DNA from: Bordetella parapertussis
Lineage (GTDB): Bacteria > Pseudomonadota > Gammaproteobacteria > Burkholderiales > Burkholderiaceae_B
Assembly (NCBI GenBank): GCA_945872285.1
Contig: CAMBZR010000001.1
Coordinates: forward strand, 1-64,000
DNA length: 64,000 bases
Reading direction: 5' to 3'
The position numbers and the translations under genes were made by a program. Every line of letters begins with the position of its first letter. Position 1 is the stretch's first letter. The notes under the pieces were generated by a model, which was not told where the DNA came from, did no database searches, and saw only the letters and a program-made list of their open reading frames with translations. Shown here piece by piece: positions 29,768-38,684 of the stretch.

Positions 29768-30646
29768 CTAAACGGCAGCGCTTGTATACGCCAGTCTGAC
29801 ATAAATCGGGGCGTAGGGCTCAGCTTGCGTGATCTCTAGAAGAGCCTCACGCGCGAGTTCGAGTAACGCCAAAAAATGCACGACTACGACTGCAATCGGG
29901 GCGCCTTCAGAGATACGTTCCATGAATAAGGCGCTGAATTCGATGAAGCGTACACCATTAAGCCTGCGCAAAATATGCGTCATATGATCGCGCACAGACA
30001 ACTGCTCGCGCGTGATGTGATGGTGCGCGTTTAGTTTTGCGCGTTTCAGGATATCGATCCAGGCCTGACGCAAGTCTTCGACACTGACCTCGGGCAAGGC
30101 ACGCTCGAGGCGCAAATCTGCAAACCCCTGTGCACGCTGAAAATCGCGCCCAAGCTGTGGCACGGCATTAAGATTTTGAGCCGCGAGTTTCATGCGCTCG
30201 TATTCAAGCAGGCGCCGCACGAGTTCGGCGCGCGGGTCTTGGACCTCTTGTCCGGTATCGGTCTTTTTAACCGGCAGCAACATGCGCGCTTTGATCTCAA
30301 TAAGCATCGCTGCCATCAGCAGATATTCGGCTGCAAGCTCAAGGTTGTGCATCCGGATCTGGTCAACGTACGACAAATACTGTCGCGTCACCTCGGCCAT
30401 CGGAATATCAAGTACGTTGAAGTTTTGCTTGCGTATCAAATACAGCAAGAGATCGAGCGGACCTTGGAAGGTTTCGAGAAAAACCTCGAGCGCATCGGGT
30501 GGAATATAAAGATCGGTTGGCAACGAAAATAGGGGTTCGCCATACAGACGGGCGAGCGCCACCGCATCGAGCACATCAGGCGTCGTGTCGATCGAGGGCG
30601 TTACCAGCGCCTTCAGGCTAGCGCTCGAAACTTGAGTCGCGGCCAT
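29768..30646 (-). CDS. scpA: Segregation and condensation protein A
   Basis: 292 residues. The kleisin partner of Smc in chromosome condensation. The FQGPLDLLLYLIRKQNFNVLDIPM block (about 75-98) is diagnostic; the C-terminal winged-helix region follows, with LALLELAREALLEITQ near residue 263. About 50 extra residues precede the family core. ATG 30646 has no good ribosome site and lies 5 nt after the DUF3460 stop, so coupling is likely. scpB is not adjacent. Confidence 0.94.
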   Translation of the reverse strand: MAATQVSSASLKALVTPSIDTTPDVLDAVALARLYGEPLFSLPTDLYIPPDALEVFLETFQGPLDLLLYLIRKQNFNVLDIPMAEVTRQYLSYVDQIRMHNLELAAEYLLMAAMLIEIKARMLLPVKKTDTGQEVQDPRAELVRRLLEYERMKLAAQNLNAVPQLGRDFQRAQGFADLRLERALPEVSVEDLRQAWIDILKRAKLNAHHHITREQLSVRDHMTHILRRLNGVRFIEFSALFMERISEGAPIAVVVVHFLALLELAREALLEITQAEPYAPIYVRLAYTSAAV

Positions 30647-30651
30647 AAAAA

Positions 30652-30840
30652 CTAATTATTTTGATAGACGTAAGGGCTTTGACGCACGCGTGCTTGTTTA
30701 AAGCCCTCTGCAAGCTCAGGATCTTGTGGTTTATCCCACAGGCGGGCGCGCCCATCGCGCTGGCGTTGCTCGACGTCTTTGTGCGTCGCTTTATAAGCCT
30801 GAAGAAACTGGGTAATTTCTGAGGTGTAGTTCTCGACCAT
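30652..30840 (-). CDS. DUF3460 family small protein
   Basis: 62 residues, matching the DUF3460 pattern: an ITQFLQAYKAT start, EQRQRDGRARLWDKP in the middle, and a C-terminal RQSPYVYQ. The family is confined mostly to Burkholderiales and has no known function. It is basic and charged, with no membrane segment. It heads the run into scpA and panC, 5 nt apart from scpA. The conserved placement suggests a link to chromosome segregation, but this is inference. Confidence 0.9.
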   Translation of the reverse strand: MVENYTSEITQFLQAYKATHKDVEQRQRDGRARLWDKPQDPELAEGFKQARVRQSPYVYQNN

Positions 30841-30942
30841 GGCGTTTTGATAAATAATTGAACGAACGCTTAGTGTACTGTAGAGCCTGACCTATCACTC
30901 TAAGTGCTTTTAACCCCCTCGCCCGCCGCCAAAACTGCCAAG

Positions 30943-32412
30943 ATGTCGATGTCCCCGCCTGGGTTGAACCACCCAGAAAACGCCTGCGCGCCCCCACCAA
31001 GTCCGGCCAAACCCGAACGGATGCTGCCTTTTATCGTGGGTTGCGCCCTGCTGATGCAGATGCTCGACTCAACCGTGGTTACCACTGCCTTACCTACAAT
31101 GGCCGTCGATCTGGGCGCCGACCCTGTGCGCTTGAATATTGCCATCACCGCCTACTTACTCGCTGTTGCAGTATTTGTGCCAATTAGCGGCTGGGCCGCC
31201 GACCGGTATGGTGCCAAACGCGTCTTTATTGCTGCGATTGCCTTGTTTACCCTCAGTTCGCTGACCTGTGCGCTGTCTGGCACGCTCACCGAACTGGTCT
31301 GGTCGCGTATCGTGCAAGGGATTGGCGGGGCCATGATGGTACCCGTTGGACGCATTATTCTGCTGCGCACGATTCCAAAAAATGAATTGCTCAAAGCCAT
31401 GGCTTTTTTATCGCTGCCCGCTTTGATCGGCCCCATGGCGGGTCCGCCGCTAGGTGGCTTTTTAGTGACTTACGCCTCTTGGCACTGGATTTTTTTGATC
31501 AATTTACCCATTGGCATCTTGGGTATCTGGATGGTTCTGCGGTTCGTGCCTGAGTTGCCAAAAGATCAGCAAGCGCACCCGCTTGACTGGCTTGGTTTTT
31601 TGCTCAGCGCCCTGTGTATGGCGACCTTGGTGGGCGGCTTTGAATCCCTGGGCCAAGGCGGACCCCCACTTTGGGTGTCCGCCGCATTCATCGCGACGGG
31701 CCTGCTGTCGGGCGTGCTGTACTACTGGCACTCGCGGCACCACCCCGAGCCAATTCTAGATTTGTCGTTACTTAAAATTCAAACGTTCAGAGTGTCAACC
31801 GTTGCCGGCAATCTTTGCCGCTTTGGCGTGGGTGCGGTGCCCTACTTGCTGGCGTTGATGCTGCAGATTGGCTTTGGGCTCAGCGCGCTGTCAGCCGGGC
31901 TCATTACCTTTGCCGGTGCAGTGGGTGCGATGGCCATGAAAATCGCGGCGCCGCGTATTCTTGACCGCTGGGGCTATCGACGCGTCTTAACCGTCAACGC
32001 CGTTTTTACCGGCCTAAGCCTTGCAAGCTGCGCTTTTTTTACAGCCTCTACGCCTGCGGTGGTGATGACCGCTGTGCTGCTGTTTGGTGGATTTTTTAGG
32101 TCGCTGCAATTTACAGCGATCAACACGTTGGCCTACGCAGATATTTCTCAAGATAGCATGAGCCGCGCAAGCAGCTTTGCGGCAATGGGCCAACAGCTAG
32201 GGGTTAGTTTAGGCGTGGGCGTCGCCGCAGAGACGCTTCACCTGAGCATGCTCTGGAGAGGCTCAGACACACTGATCGCCGCCGATGTTGTCGTGGGATT
32301 TTTGGTCCTCGGCGTGCTGTGCGCGTTACCGAGCTTTTCTTTTTGGCGTCTATCGCCACAGGCTGGCGAAACCTTGCGCCAGAGCCGTTCGGCTCAGTCG
32401 CGCGCGGGTTAG
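30943..32412 (+). CDS. MFS exporter, DHA2 (EmrB/QacA) family, 14-TM type
   Basis: 489 residues. The DHA2 motif C region LDSTVVTTALPTMAVDLG and the motif A loop GWAADRYGAKRVF are clear, followed by RIVQGIGGAMMVPVGR and a PxxGPxxGGxL element (GPMAGPPLGGFL). It is likely a proton-coupled drug or metabolite exporter. ATG 30943 is chosen as the first methionine in frame; a GTG at 30904 and an ATG at 31021 are alternatives, and no ribosome site decides. It is divergent from DUF3460-scpA and converges with the Bug gene (3 nt between stops). No adaptor gene is near. Confidence 0.9.
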   Translation: MSMSPPGLNHPENACAPPPSPAKPERMLPFIVGCALLMQMLDSTVVTTALPTMAVDLGADPVRLNIAITAYLLAVAVFVPISGWAADRYGAKRVFIAAIALFTLSSLTCALSGTLTELVWSRIVQGIGGAMMVPVGRIILLRTIPKNELLKAMAFLSLPALIGPMAGPPLGGFLVTYASWHWIFLINLPIGILGIWMVLRFVPELPKDQQAHPLDWLGFLLSALCMATLVGGFESLGQGGPPLWVSAAFIATGLLSGVLYYWHSRHHPEPILDLSLLKIQTFRVSTVAGNLCRFGVGAVPYLLALMLQIGFGLSALSAGLITFAGAVGAMAMKIAAPRILDRWGYRRVLTVNAVFTGLSLASCAFFTASTPAVVMTAVLLFGGFFRSLQFTAINTLAYADISQDSMSRASSFAAMGQQLGVSLGVGVAAETLHLSMLWRGSDTLIAADVVVGFLVLGVLCALPSFSFWRLSPQAGETLRQSRSAQSRAG

Positions 32413-32415
32413 CGT

Positions 32416-33498
32416 TCAGTTTACCTTCGCACCCGAGAGCTTGACCAGCTCTTGATACTTAAGCCGCTCTTGCGCAACAAAGGCGGCAAATTGTGCAGGC
32501 GAAAGCACCGCGGCCTCGGAGCCCATCGTTTTTAAACGCTCTTTGACGTCGGCCTCGAGCAGTGCCGTCGCATAAGCAGCATGCAGCTTGGCAATTGTCG
32601 CAGCAGGCGTGCCCGCCGTGGCGAACACACCAAACCACGTGCCCAGATCAAAAGCTTGAACCCCCGCCTCTTGCATCGTGGGCAACTCGGGTAACAGCCC
32701 CGAACGCACGGGTGTTGTCACAGCAAGCGCTTTCACTTTTTTCTCTCGAATCAAATTGGCCGCCGCGGCCAGATTATCAAACATGAGCGCCGATTGCCCC
32801 GAGAGCAAGGCTAACTGCGCGGGTGCCGCGCCCTGATACGGTATATGCACCATCTCGGCTCCGGCGCGTACGCTAAGCAGAGCCCCGGCCAAATGACCGG
32901 CACTTCCCGAGCCACCCGAGCCGTAATTCAACTGACCCGGATTTTTTTTCGCGTACGCGATCAATTCCTGCACAGTTTGAATATTATTTTTTGTTGCAAA
33001 ATCAAGATTCAGCAGCAACACATTGGGCACCGAGCCCACCAGAGCGATTGGCGCAAAATCTTTAACCGAGTCATACGCAATCGAGGCAAAAAGCCATGGG
33101 TTGATCGCATGCGTTGCCACCGCCCCCATCACCAACGTGTAGCCATCGGGTTGCGCCTTCGCGATTAAATCTGCTCCAATATTGCCGCCCGCACCCGGTT
33201 TGTTTTCAACCACAACAGGCTGACCCAAGCTAGTTTTCACTTTTTCAGCTAAGACGCGCGCCATCACATCAAGTGGCCCGCCGGGCGGATAGGGGACGAT
33301 AAACCGCAAGGGTTTAGTCGGAAACTCATTTGACGACGGGCTGCTCGCAGTAGACCCTGTTTGTGCCAAACCGTCAGTCCCCGCAAGGCCGGACATCCCT
33401 ATTAAAAGTACGGCACTCAGCAAACTAAAGCGCACGCGCGCGGGACGAATTAAACCGGTGAAGCGAAGCAACTGCGTCAGGCAAGTCAAGGTCAGCAT
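32416..33498 (-). CDS. Bug-family solute-binding receptor (TctC-like)
   Basis: 360 residues. The motif VPYPPGGPLDVMARVLA near residue 65 and PGAGGNIGADLIAKAQPDG identify the Bug family of Burkholderiales, periplasmic receptors usually linked to tripartite tricarboxylate transporters. A basic leader and hydrophobic core (about residues 26-42) form a signal peptide ending near LAQ. Start ATG 33498 with GAG about 8 nt upstream. No tctA or tctB lies nearby, so this may be an orphan receptor, as many Bug proteins are. The ligand is unknown. Confidence 0.9.
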   Translation of the reverse strand: MLTLTCLTQLLRFTGLIRPARVRFSLLSAVLLIGMSGLAGTDGLAQTGSTASSPSSNEFPTKPLRFIVPYPPGGPLDVMARVLAEKVKTSLGQPVVVENKPGAGGNIGADLIAKAQPDGYTLVMGAVATHAINPWLFASIAYDSVKDFAPIALVGSVPNVLLLNLDFATKNNIQTVQELIAYAKKNPGQLNYGSGGSGSAGHLAGALLSVRAGAEMVHIPYQGAAPAQLALLSGQSALMFDNLAAAANLIREKKVKALAVTTPVRSGLLPELPTMQEAGVQAFDLGTWFGVFATAGTPAATIAKLHAAYATALLEADVKERLKTMGSEAAVLSPAQFAAFVAQERLKYQELVKLSGAKVN

Positions 33499-33587
33499 CG
33501 TTTTCTCACAATCAGGTTTGCCCAACTGTGCCAGAGAGACTCAACGAGCAGCAGGCAGGCGCGCACGGAACCTTCGGTATCAAGGGC

Positions 33588-34328
33588 TCAGTGAATAATT
33601 TGACTCAAAAATAGTTTGGTACGATCGTTTTGCGGGTGATCAAAGAAAGCGTCAGGTGTGTTTTGCTCAATGATTTCACCTTGATCCATAAAGATCACAC
33701 GGTCTGCCACCCTGCGGGCGAAGCCCATCTCGTGCGACACCACCACCATGGTCATCCCGGTATCTTCCGCCAAATTCACCATCACCTCAAGCACCTCTTT
33801 GACCATTTCAGGATCAAGTGCTGAAGTCGGCTCATCAAACAACATCACTTTCGGATCCATACACAGCGAACGCGCGATCGCCACGCGCTGCTGTTGACCT
33901 CCAGATAATTGCCCCGGAAATTTGGCCGCCTGCTCGGCGATTCGCACGCGTTCGAGGTATTGCATCGCACGCTCCTCAGCCTGAGCCTTGGGTGTCTTTA
34001 GCACCCAAATCGGCCCAAGCGTTAAGTTTTCGAGCACTGTTAAGTGAGGAAACAAATTGAAATGCTGAAACACCATGCCGACATCGCGACGAATTGCCTC
34101 CACCTGGCGAATATCGTTAGTGATTTCAGTACCATCAATTACGATTTGCCCCTGCTGGTGCTCTTCAAGGCGATTAATACACCGGATCAGCGTCGATTTG
34201 CCTGAGCCCGACGGCCCGCAGATCACAATGCGTTCGCCTCGCGCAACCTCTAAGTCAATGTTGCGTAACACGTGAAATTTTCCAAACCACTTGTTGACGG
34301 CTGTCATGCGAATGATGGCGTCAGCCAT
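33588..34328 (-). CDS. aapP: General L-amino acid ABC importer, ATPase AapP
   Basis: 246 residues. Walker [10 protein letters not shown] at 38-46, signature LSGGQQQRV, Walker [15 protein letters not shown], and a GLN/HIS-type PAAT family layout ([20 protein letters not shown]). It drives the AapQ-AapM pore. Start ATG 34328. It is separated from aapM by 51 nt containing a small perfect hairpin. Confidence 0.93.
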   Translation of the reverse strand: MADAIIRMTAVNKWFGKFHVLRNIDLEVARGERIVICGPSGSGKSTLIRCINRLEEHQQGQIVIDGTEITNDIRQVEAIRRDVGMVFQHFNLFPHLTVLENLTLGPIWVLKTPKAQAEERAMQYLERVRIAEQAAKFPGQLSGGQQQRVAIARSLCMDPKVMLFDEPTSALDPEMVKEVLEVMVNLAEDTGMTMVVVSHEMGFARRVADRVIFMDQGEIIEQNTPDAFFDHPQNDRTKLFLSQIIH

Positions 34329-34348
34329 ACACGATCTCCAATAAGACG

Positions 34349-34364
34349 CGCCTGGGGGCAGGCG
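34349..34364 (-). repeat. Hairpin between aapM and aapP
   Basis: CGCCTG (34349-34354) and CAGGCG (34359-34364) pair perfectly around a 4-nt loop (GGGG on plus, CCCC on minus). It lies in the intercistronic gap, 20 nt upstream of aapP. No T-run follows, so it is more likely an RNA-stability or processing element than a terminator. Confidence 0.4.
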
Positions 34365-34379
34365 ACTGGCGACAAATCT

Positions 34380-35483
34380 CTAGCGCTGATGCTCGGTGCT
34401 TAATCGCGTTTCAAGCGACTGGCTGTATTTAGACATCGAATAGCAAAAGATAAAATAAATTGCAGAAATAAATACGTAAATTTCGATACTAAAACCGCGC
34501 CACGCCTGATCAACCAGCGACGCCTTAGCCGCCTGTGTTAAGTCAAAGAGACCAATAATGACCACCAGCGAGGTATCTTTAAACAGCGCAATAAACAGAC
34601 CAACGAGCGGTGGAATCACGATCTTAAGCGCCTGCGGCAAAACAATCAGCCGCATCTGCTGCCAATAGGTCAGGCCCAGCGAGTCAGCCCCTTCGAACTG
34701 GCCTTTAGGGATCGCCTGCAGCCCGCCCCGGATGGTTTCTGCCATGTAGGCTGCGGCAAATAAGATGATCGCGACTTGCGCGCGCAACAACTTATCGATT
34801 GTCAGACCTTCAGGCAAAAACAGCGGTAGCATGACGGCCGACATAAACAACAGGCTGATCAGAGGCACGCCTCGAATCAGTTCAATATAAACGACACAAA
34901 GCGTTCGAATCGCAGGCATCTCAGAGCGACGTCCCAAAGCCAAGACGATACCCAGCGGAAACGCAAAGGCGATACCAAAAGTTGACAACATCAGCGTCAG
35001 AGGCAAACCACCCCAGCGACTGTTTTCTACGTGGGTCAACCCTAAAATACCGCCCCACATTAGCACGGCCGCGCCACCGAGTGCCACGAGCCAGAACAGC
35101 AGCAACGAAAGGTTCCAAAACCGGCGCACACCGCTCAAAACAATGACGCCCAACAGCAGCAACGTTGCCAACAAAGGGCGCCATTGTTCTTCGTAAGGAT
35201 AGACGCCAAACAATATCAAACGGTGTTTTTCTACGACGAAGGCCCAACAGGCACCCGTCACATTGCGGCACTCTTGGGCGCTCTTGGCCGAGATGGTGGA
35301 GTTCAGGAAAAACCAGTCAATCATCCCAGGAAGCGTTGCGAACAACAGCCAAACTGAGAGCAGCGTGAGCAGGATATTAAATGGCGAAGAAAATAATTGG
35401 GTGCGCAGCCAAGATGTGATGGCGCTTAGCGACCACACGCTCGGGGCTGAAGCTTGCTTGATAACGTTAGGAGAAGCGCTCAT
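34380..35483 (-). CDS. aapM: General L-amino acid ABC importer, permease AapM
   Basis: 367 residues, hydrophobic. The coupling EAA-type loop reads GADSLGLTYWQQMRLIVLPQALK near residues 265-287. The N-terminal half, with a periplasmic insert of about 60 residues between TM1 and TM2 (WFFLNSTISAKSAQEC), is typical of AapM. It pairs with AapQ. ATG 35483 comes 2 nt after the aapQ stop. Confidence 0.93.
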   Translation of the reverse strand: MSASPNVIKQASAPSVWSLSAITSWLRTQLFSSPFNILLTLLSVWLLFATLPGMIDWFFLNSTISAKSAQECRNVTGACWAFVVEKHRLILFGVYPYEEQWRPLLATLLLLGVIVLSGVRRFWNLSLLLFWLVALGGAAVLMWGGILGLTHVENSRWGGLPLTLMLSTFGIAFAFPLGIVLALGRRSEMPAIRTLCVVYIELIRGVPLISLLFMSAVMLPLFLPEGLTIDKLLRAQVAIILFAAAYMAETIRGGLQAIPKGQFEGADSLGLTYWQQMRLIVLPQALKIVIPPLVGLFIALFKDTSLVVIIGLFDLTQAAKASLVDQAWRGFSIEIYVFISAIYFIFCYSMSKYSQSLETRLSTEHQR

Positions 35484-35485
35484 CG

Positions 35486-36673
35486 TTATCTTTCTACCAG
35501 CGCGATGCGCTTGTTGTACCAGTTCATCAATAACGAGATTGACAAGCTTACCGTCAAATAGGCGGCCATAATCATCAAGATACCTTCGATCGCTTGACCC
35601 GTCTGATTCAAAGTCGTGTTGATCACTGACACCAGATCAGGATAGCCAATCGCAACAGCAAGCGAACTATTTTTGGTGATATTGAGATACTGGCTCGTCA
35701 TTGGAGGAATAATCACTCGCAAGGCCTGGGGCAACACGACCAAACGCAGTACCAAGCCACTTTTAATGCCCAAGGCGCCGGCTGCCTCCCATTGACCGCG
35801 GTGCACCGACTCGATACCCGAGCGCACCACCTCGGCGATAAAAGCCGAGGTGTAAATCACCAAACCAAACAACAAGGCCGCAAATTCTGGGCTGATTGTC
35901 ATTCCGCCTGCAAAGTTAAACCCCTTGAGCTCAGGGATTTCAAGGCTCAAGGAAGAGCCACTTACCCACCACACAAGCGTTGGCACCACAAGCAACAAAC
36001 CAAACACGGCCCGACCCGTTGCAAAAAGCTGTCCCGTTTGCTCTTGACGGCGGCGCGCCCACTTCACGAGCACTATTGACGCGACAATAGCCATGAACAA
36101 GCCCGCCAACAACCACAGCAGCCCCTCGCCCTGAACCGTCGGCAACTGAATGCCGCGATTGGAAACAAAAACACCTGGCAAAGGATGATGGGCCCGCCTT
36201 GGGCCCGGCATCGTTTCGATGATAATGGTGTACCAAAAAAATAATTGCAGTAGCAAAGGAATGTTACGCATCACTTCGACATACACGCTTGACACTTTGC
36301 GAATCAGCCAGTTTTTTGACAGCCTAGCGATTCCAATGATGGTCCCCAACAGCGTGGCCAGAACGATACCGATCAGCGCTACGCGCAGCGTGTTTAGCAC
36401 GCCTACTGTGATCGCGCGTTGATAGGTATCGGCAGGGGTAAAACTGATGACGCTCTCGCCGATTGCAAAACCCGCTTCTCGGGTTAGAAAACCAAAGCCG
36501 GTCGAGATATTGCGCACAGACAAATTGTGCAGCGTGTTGTGCACCAGATACCAACCTGCACCACCCACAATCGCGACGGCGAGAAGTTGGTAAACCACAG
36601 AGCGAAGGGTCGGATTATTCCAACTCAAGCGCCTTTTCGGCGCTTGAGTCGATGCTACAGTTTTGAGATTCAT
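35486..36673 (-). CDS. aapQ: General L-amino acid ABC importer, permease AapQ
   Basis: 395 residues. A long N-terminal region before the permease core, with a large periplasmic stretch between early membrane segments, then the EAA loop (EAAGALGIKSGLVLRLVVLPQ). ATG 36673 was preferred over the TTG at 36682: it is 3 codons later and is preceded by a G-rich stretch. The gap to aapJ (64 nt) holds a 14-bp perfect hairpin. Confidence 0.93.
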   Translation of the reverse strand: MNLKTVASTQAPKRRLSWNNPTLRSVVYQLLAVAIVGGAGWYLVHNTLHNLSVRNISTGFGFLTREAGFAIGESVISFTPADTYQRAITVGVLNTLRVALIGIVLATLLGTIIGIARLSKNWLIRKVSSVYVEVMRNIPLLLQLFFWYTIIIETMPGPRRAHHPLPGVFVSNRGIQLPTVQGEGLLWLLAGLFMAIVASIVLVKWARRRQEQTGQLFATGRAVFGLLLVVPTLVWWVSGSSLSLEIPELKGFNFAGGMTISPEFAALLFGLVIYTSAFIAEVVRSGIESVHRGQWEAAGALGIKSGLVLRLVVLPQALRVIIPPMTSQYLNITKNSSLAVAIGYPDLVSVINTTLNQTGQAIEGILMIMAAYLTVSLSISLLMNWYNKRIALVER

Positions 36674-36683
36674 CAGCTGCAAG

Positions 36684-36715
36684 AGTGATTACCAAGCGAG
36701 TGCTTGGTAATCACT
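36684..36715 (-). repeat. Perfect 14-bp hairpin between aapJ and aapQ
   Basis: AGTGATTACCAAGC (36684-36697) and GCTTGGTAATCACT (36702-36715) are exact reverse complements with a 4-nt loop. It lies 22 nt after the aapJ stop and 10 nt before the aapQ start. No U-tract follows the stem in the direction of transcription, so it is not a classic terminator. In binding-protein operons such hairpins commonly protect the upstream message from 3' exonucleases and give more binding protein than permease. It may also partly hinder aapQ initiation. Confidence 0.75.
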
Positions 36716-36737
36716 GCTCAAGGTTGAAACGATACGC

Positions 36738-37754
36738 TTAACGGATTGGCCAAGCGTAAAGGATGCCGCCTTTCGTCCACTGCTGATTCAGGCCGCGCTC
36801 AAGCTTAAGGGGGGTATCTTTGCCGATGTTTCGCTCGAAGCTTTCGCCGTAATTACCGACTGCTTTGATGATGTTGTAAGCCCACTTTTCGTCAACGCCA
36901 AGGTTCTTACCCATCCCCGGTGTCACACCCAAAATGCGCTGAACGTTCGGGTTGGTGCTTTTGAGCATCTCATCAAGATTTTTTTGAGTCACGCCATACT
37001 CTTCAGCCTCGACCATTGCGAAAAAGCTCCAGCGCACAACGTTGAGCCACTGCTCGTCGCCTTGACGCACTAAAGGACCAAGCGGCTCTTTAGAGAAGTC
37101 TTCGGGCAAGATCACATACAGATCGGGTTTAGCCTGCGATGAGCGCGAAGATGCTAAGCCGGATTTGTCGGTCGTGTACGCATCGCAACGGCCAGAAACA
37201 AAGGCACCGACCACCTCGTCGAGCTTTTCAATCACTACAGGTTTAAACGACAGCTTGTTTGCTCGAAACCAATCAGCCAGATTGAGTTCAGTTGTGGTGC
37301 CAGGCTGAACACAGATGGTGGCGCCGTTCAGTTCTTTGGCACTTTTGATCCCGCTGTCTTTGCGCACCATAATGCCTTGGCTGTCATAAAAATTGACGCC
37401 TACGCCAATCAAGCCTAGCGACGTATCGCGCGTCATGGTTTGTGTGGTGTTACGCACCAACACATCAACCTCACCGGATTGCAAGGCTGTGAACCGTTGT
37501 TGCGCGGTTAAAGGTGTGACTTTAAATTTGGTTGGATCGCCAAACATTGCGGCCGCAAAGGCCTTGCACATGTCGATATCTAAGCCTGACCATACGCCTT
37601 TGCTGTCAGGTGCACCAAAGCCGGACAAACCGGTATTGGTGCCGCACTGCACAAAGCCTTTCTTTTTGACGCTATCAAAGGTGGTACCCGCTTGGGCGAC
37701 GGTGCTGGCTGCAAAAAGCGCAGCGCCAAAAGCAGCTAATTTAAGAAATTTCAT
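36738..37754 (-). CDS. aapJ: General L-amino acid-binding protein AapJ
   Basis: 338 residues. Signal peptide 1-22 (MKFLKLAAFGAALFAASTVAQAG). Mature part is the type 2 periplasmic fold of polar amino acid receptors: KGFVQCGTNTGLSGFG, VTPLTAQQRFTALQSGEVDVL, GATICVQPGTTTELNLAD. It binds a broad range of L-amino acids in rhizobia. GGAGAG lies 8 nt before ATG 37754. It is first in the operon aapJ-Q-M-P. Confidence 0.95.
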   Translation of the reverse strand: MKFLKLAAFGAALFAASTVAQAGTTFDSVKKKGFVQCGTNTGLSGFGAPDSKGVWSGLDIDMCKAFAAAMFGDPTKFKVTPLTAQQRFTALQSGEVDVLVRNTTQTMTRDTSLGLIGVGVNFYDSQGIMVRKDSGIKSAKELNGATICVQPGTTTELNLADWFRANKLSFKPVVIEKLDEVVGAFVSGRCDAYTTDKSGLASSRSSQAKPDLYVILPEDFSKEPLGPLVRQGDEQWLNVVRWSFFAMVEAEEYGVTQKNLDEMLKSTNPNVQRILGVTPGMGKNLGVDEKWAYNIIKAVGNYGESFERNIGKDTPLKLERGLNQQWTKGGILYAWPIR

Positions 37755-37934
37755 GGATAACTCTCCGAATCACAAAAAAAGGGACAGCAGCCAAACGGGC
37801 GCGCTGCGGGGACGGATACCTGCGAGCCACAGATAGTAGCCGCACGCTTAGACTCACTATATGGGGGAAATCCCTTGGCGGCAATCCTTAGGCACACGAG
37901 CAGAGTTACTATTCAGGTCTAAATGCGGCGAGCC

Positions 37935-38684
37935 ATGATCGAATTTCAACACGTTTTTAAATCCTACGGCCAAGGCCGTAACATTTTGGCTGACCTGAGC
38001 TTCGGGGTGTCGGCCGGCGAGTTCGTTTATGTGGCGGGCCCCTCGGGCGCTGGCAAATCGACTCTGCTCAAGCTCATTGGCGGTCTCGAACCGCCTAGTC
38101 GTGGTTCGATCCAAGTCAACGGACACCGACTCGATCGGCTTTCGGCTCGGGCACGCCCGTACCTTAGGCGAGCAGTAGGCGTTATTTTACAAGACACCCA
38201 TCTGCTCTACGACCGCAGTGTCATCGACAATGTCCTGCTTCCCCTTGCGGTCACGGGGCTTGCCCCCAGTCTGGCTCGAGCACGCGCACGCGCCGCCCTC
38301 GAAAAAGTTGGGCTGTCTTCGAAAGAGAATATTCATCCAATCGAACTTTCGGGTGGCGAACAGCAGCGACTCGCGATTGCTCGGGCAATCGTTAACCGCC
38401 CAGCGATTTTGATTGCTGACGAGCCGACTGCCAGTCTCGATCTCGACAGTGCACGGCGCATTATGGAAGTCTTTAAAGACTTTAACCGCGTCGGGGTGAC
38501 CACGGTCATTGCCTCACATGACGACACCTTGATGGCTAGCTACGCCACGCGCGCCTTTAAAGTCGAGCCAGGCAAGTTCGCCGACTCAGCTTCGCAGCGA
38601 GCACCCACTTACACGCAGAGTGCTGTCATGGTTAAAAGTCAGTCTCCTACCCTGCGAGCGACACCGGACGATGCACTACGGTGA
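37935..38684 (+). CDS. ftsE: Cell division ATP-binding protein FtsE
   Basis: 249 residues. ATPase partner of FtsX, which activates septal peptidoglycan amidases. Walker A GPSGAGKST at 35-43, signature LSGGEQQRLAIARAI, Walker B ILIADEPTASLD. FtsE is usually about 220 residues; here about 25 to 30 extra polar residues follow the ATPase core (QRAPTYTQSAVMVKSQS). ATG 37935 begins the family's MIEFxHV; an ATG 12 nt upstream is possible. The TGA overlaps the GTG of ftsX. Confidence 0.93.
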   Translation: MIEFQHVFKSYGQGRNILADLSFGVSAGEFVYVAGPSGAGKSTLLKLIGGLEPPSRGSIQVNGHRLDRLSARARPYLRRAVGVILQDTHLLYDRSVIDNVLLPLAVTGLAPSLARARARAALEKVGLSSKENIHPIELSGGEQQRLAIARAIVNRPAILIADEPTASLDLDSARRIMEVFKDFNRVGVTTVIASHDDTLMASYATRAFKVEPGKFADSASQRAPTYTQSAVMVKSQSPTLRATPDDALR

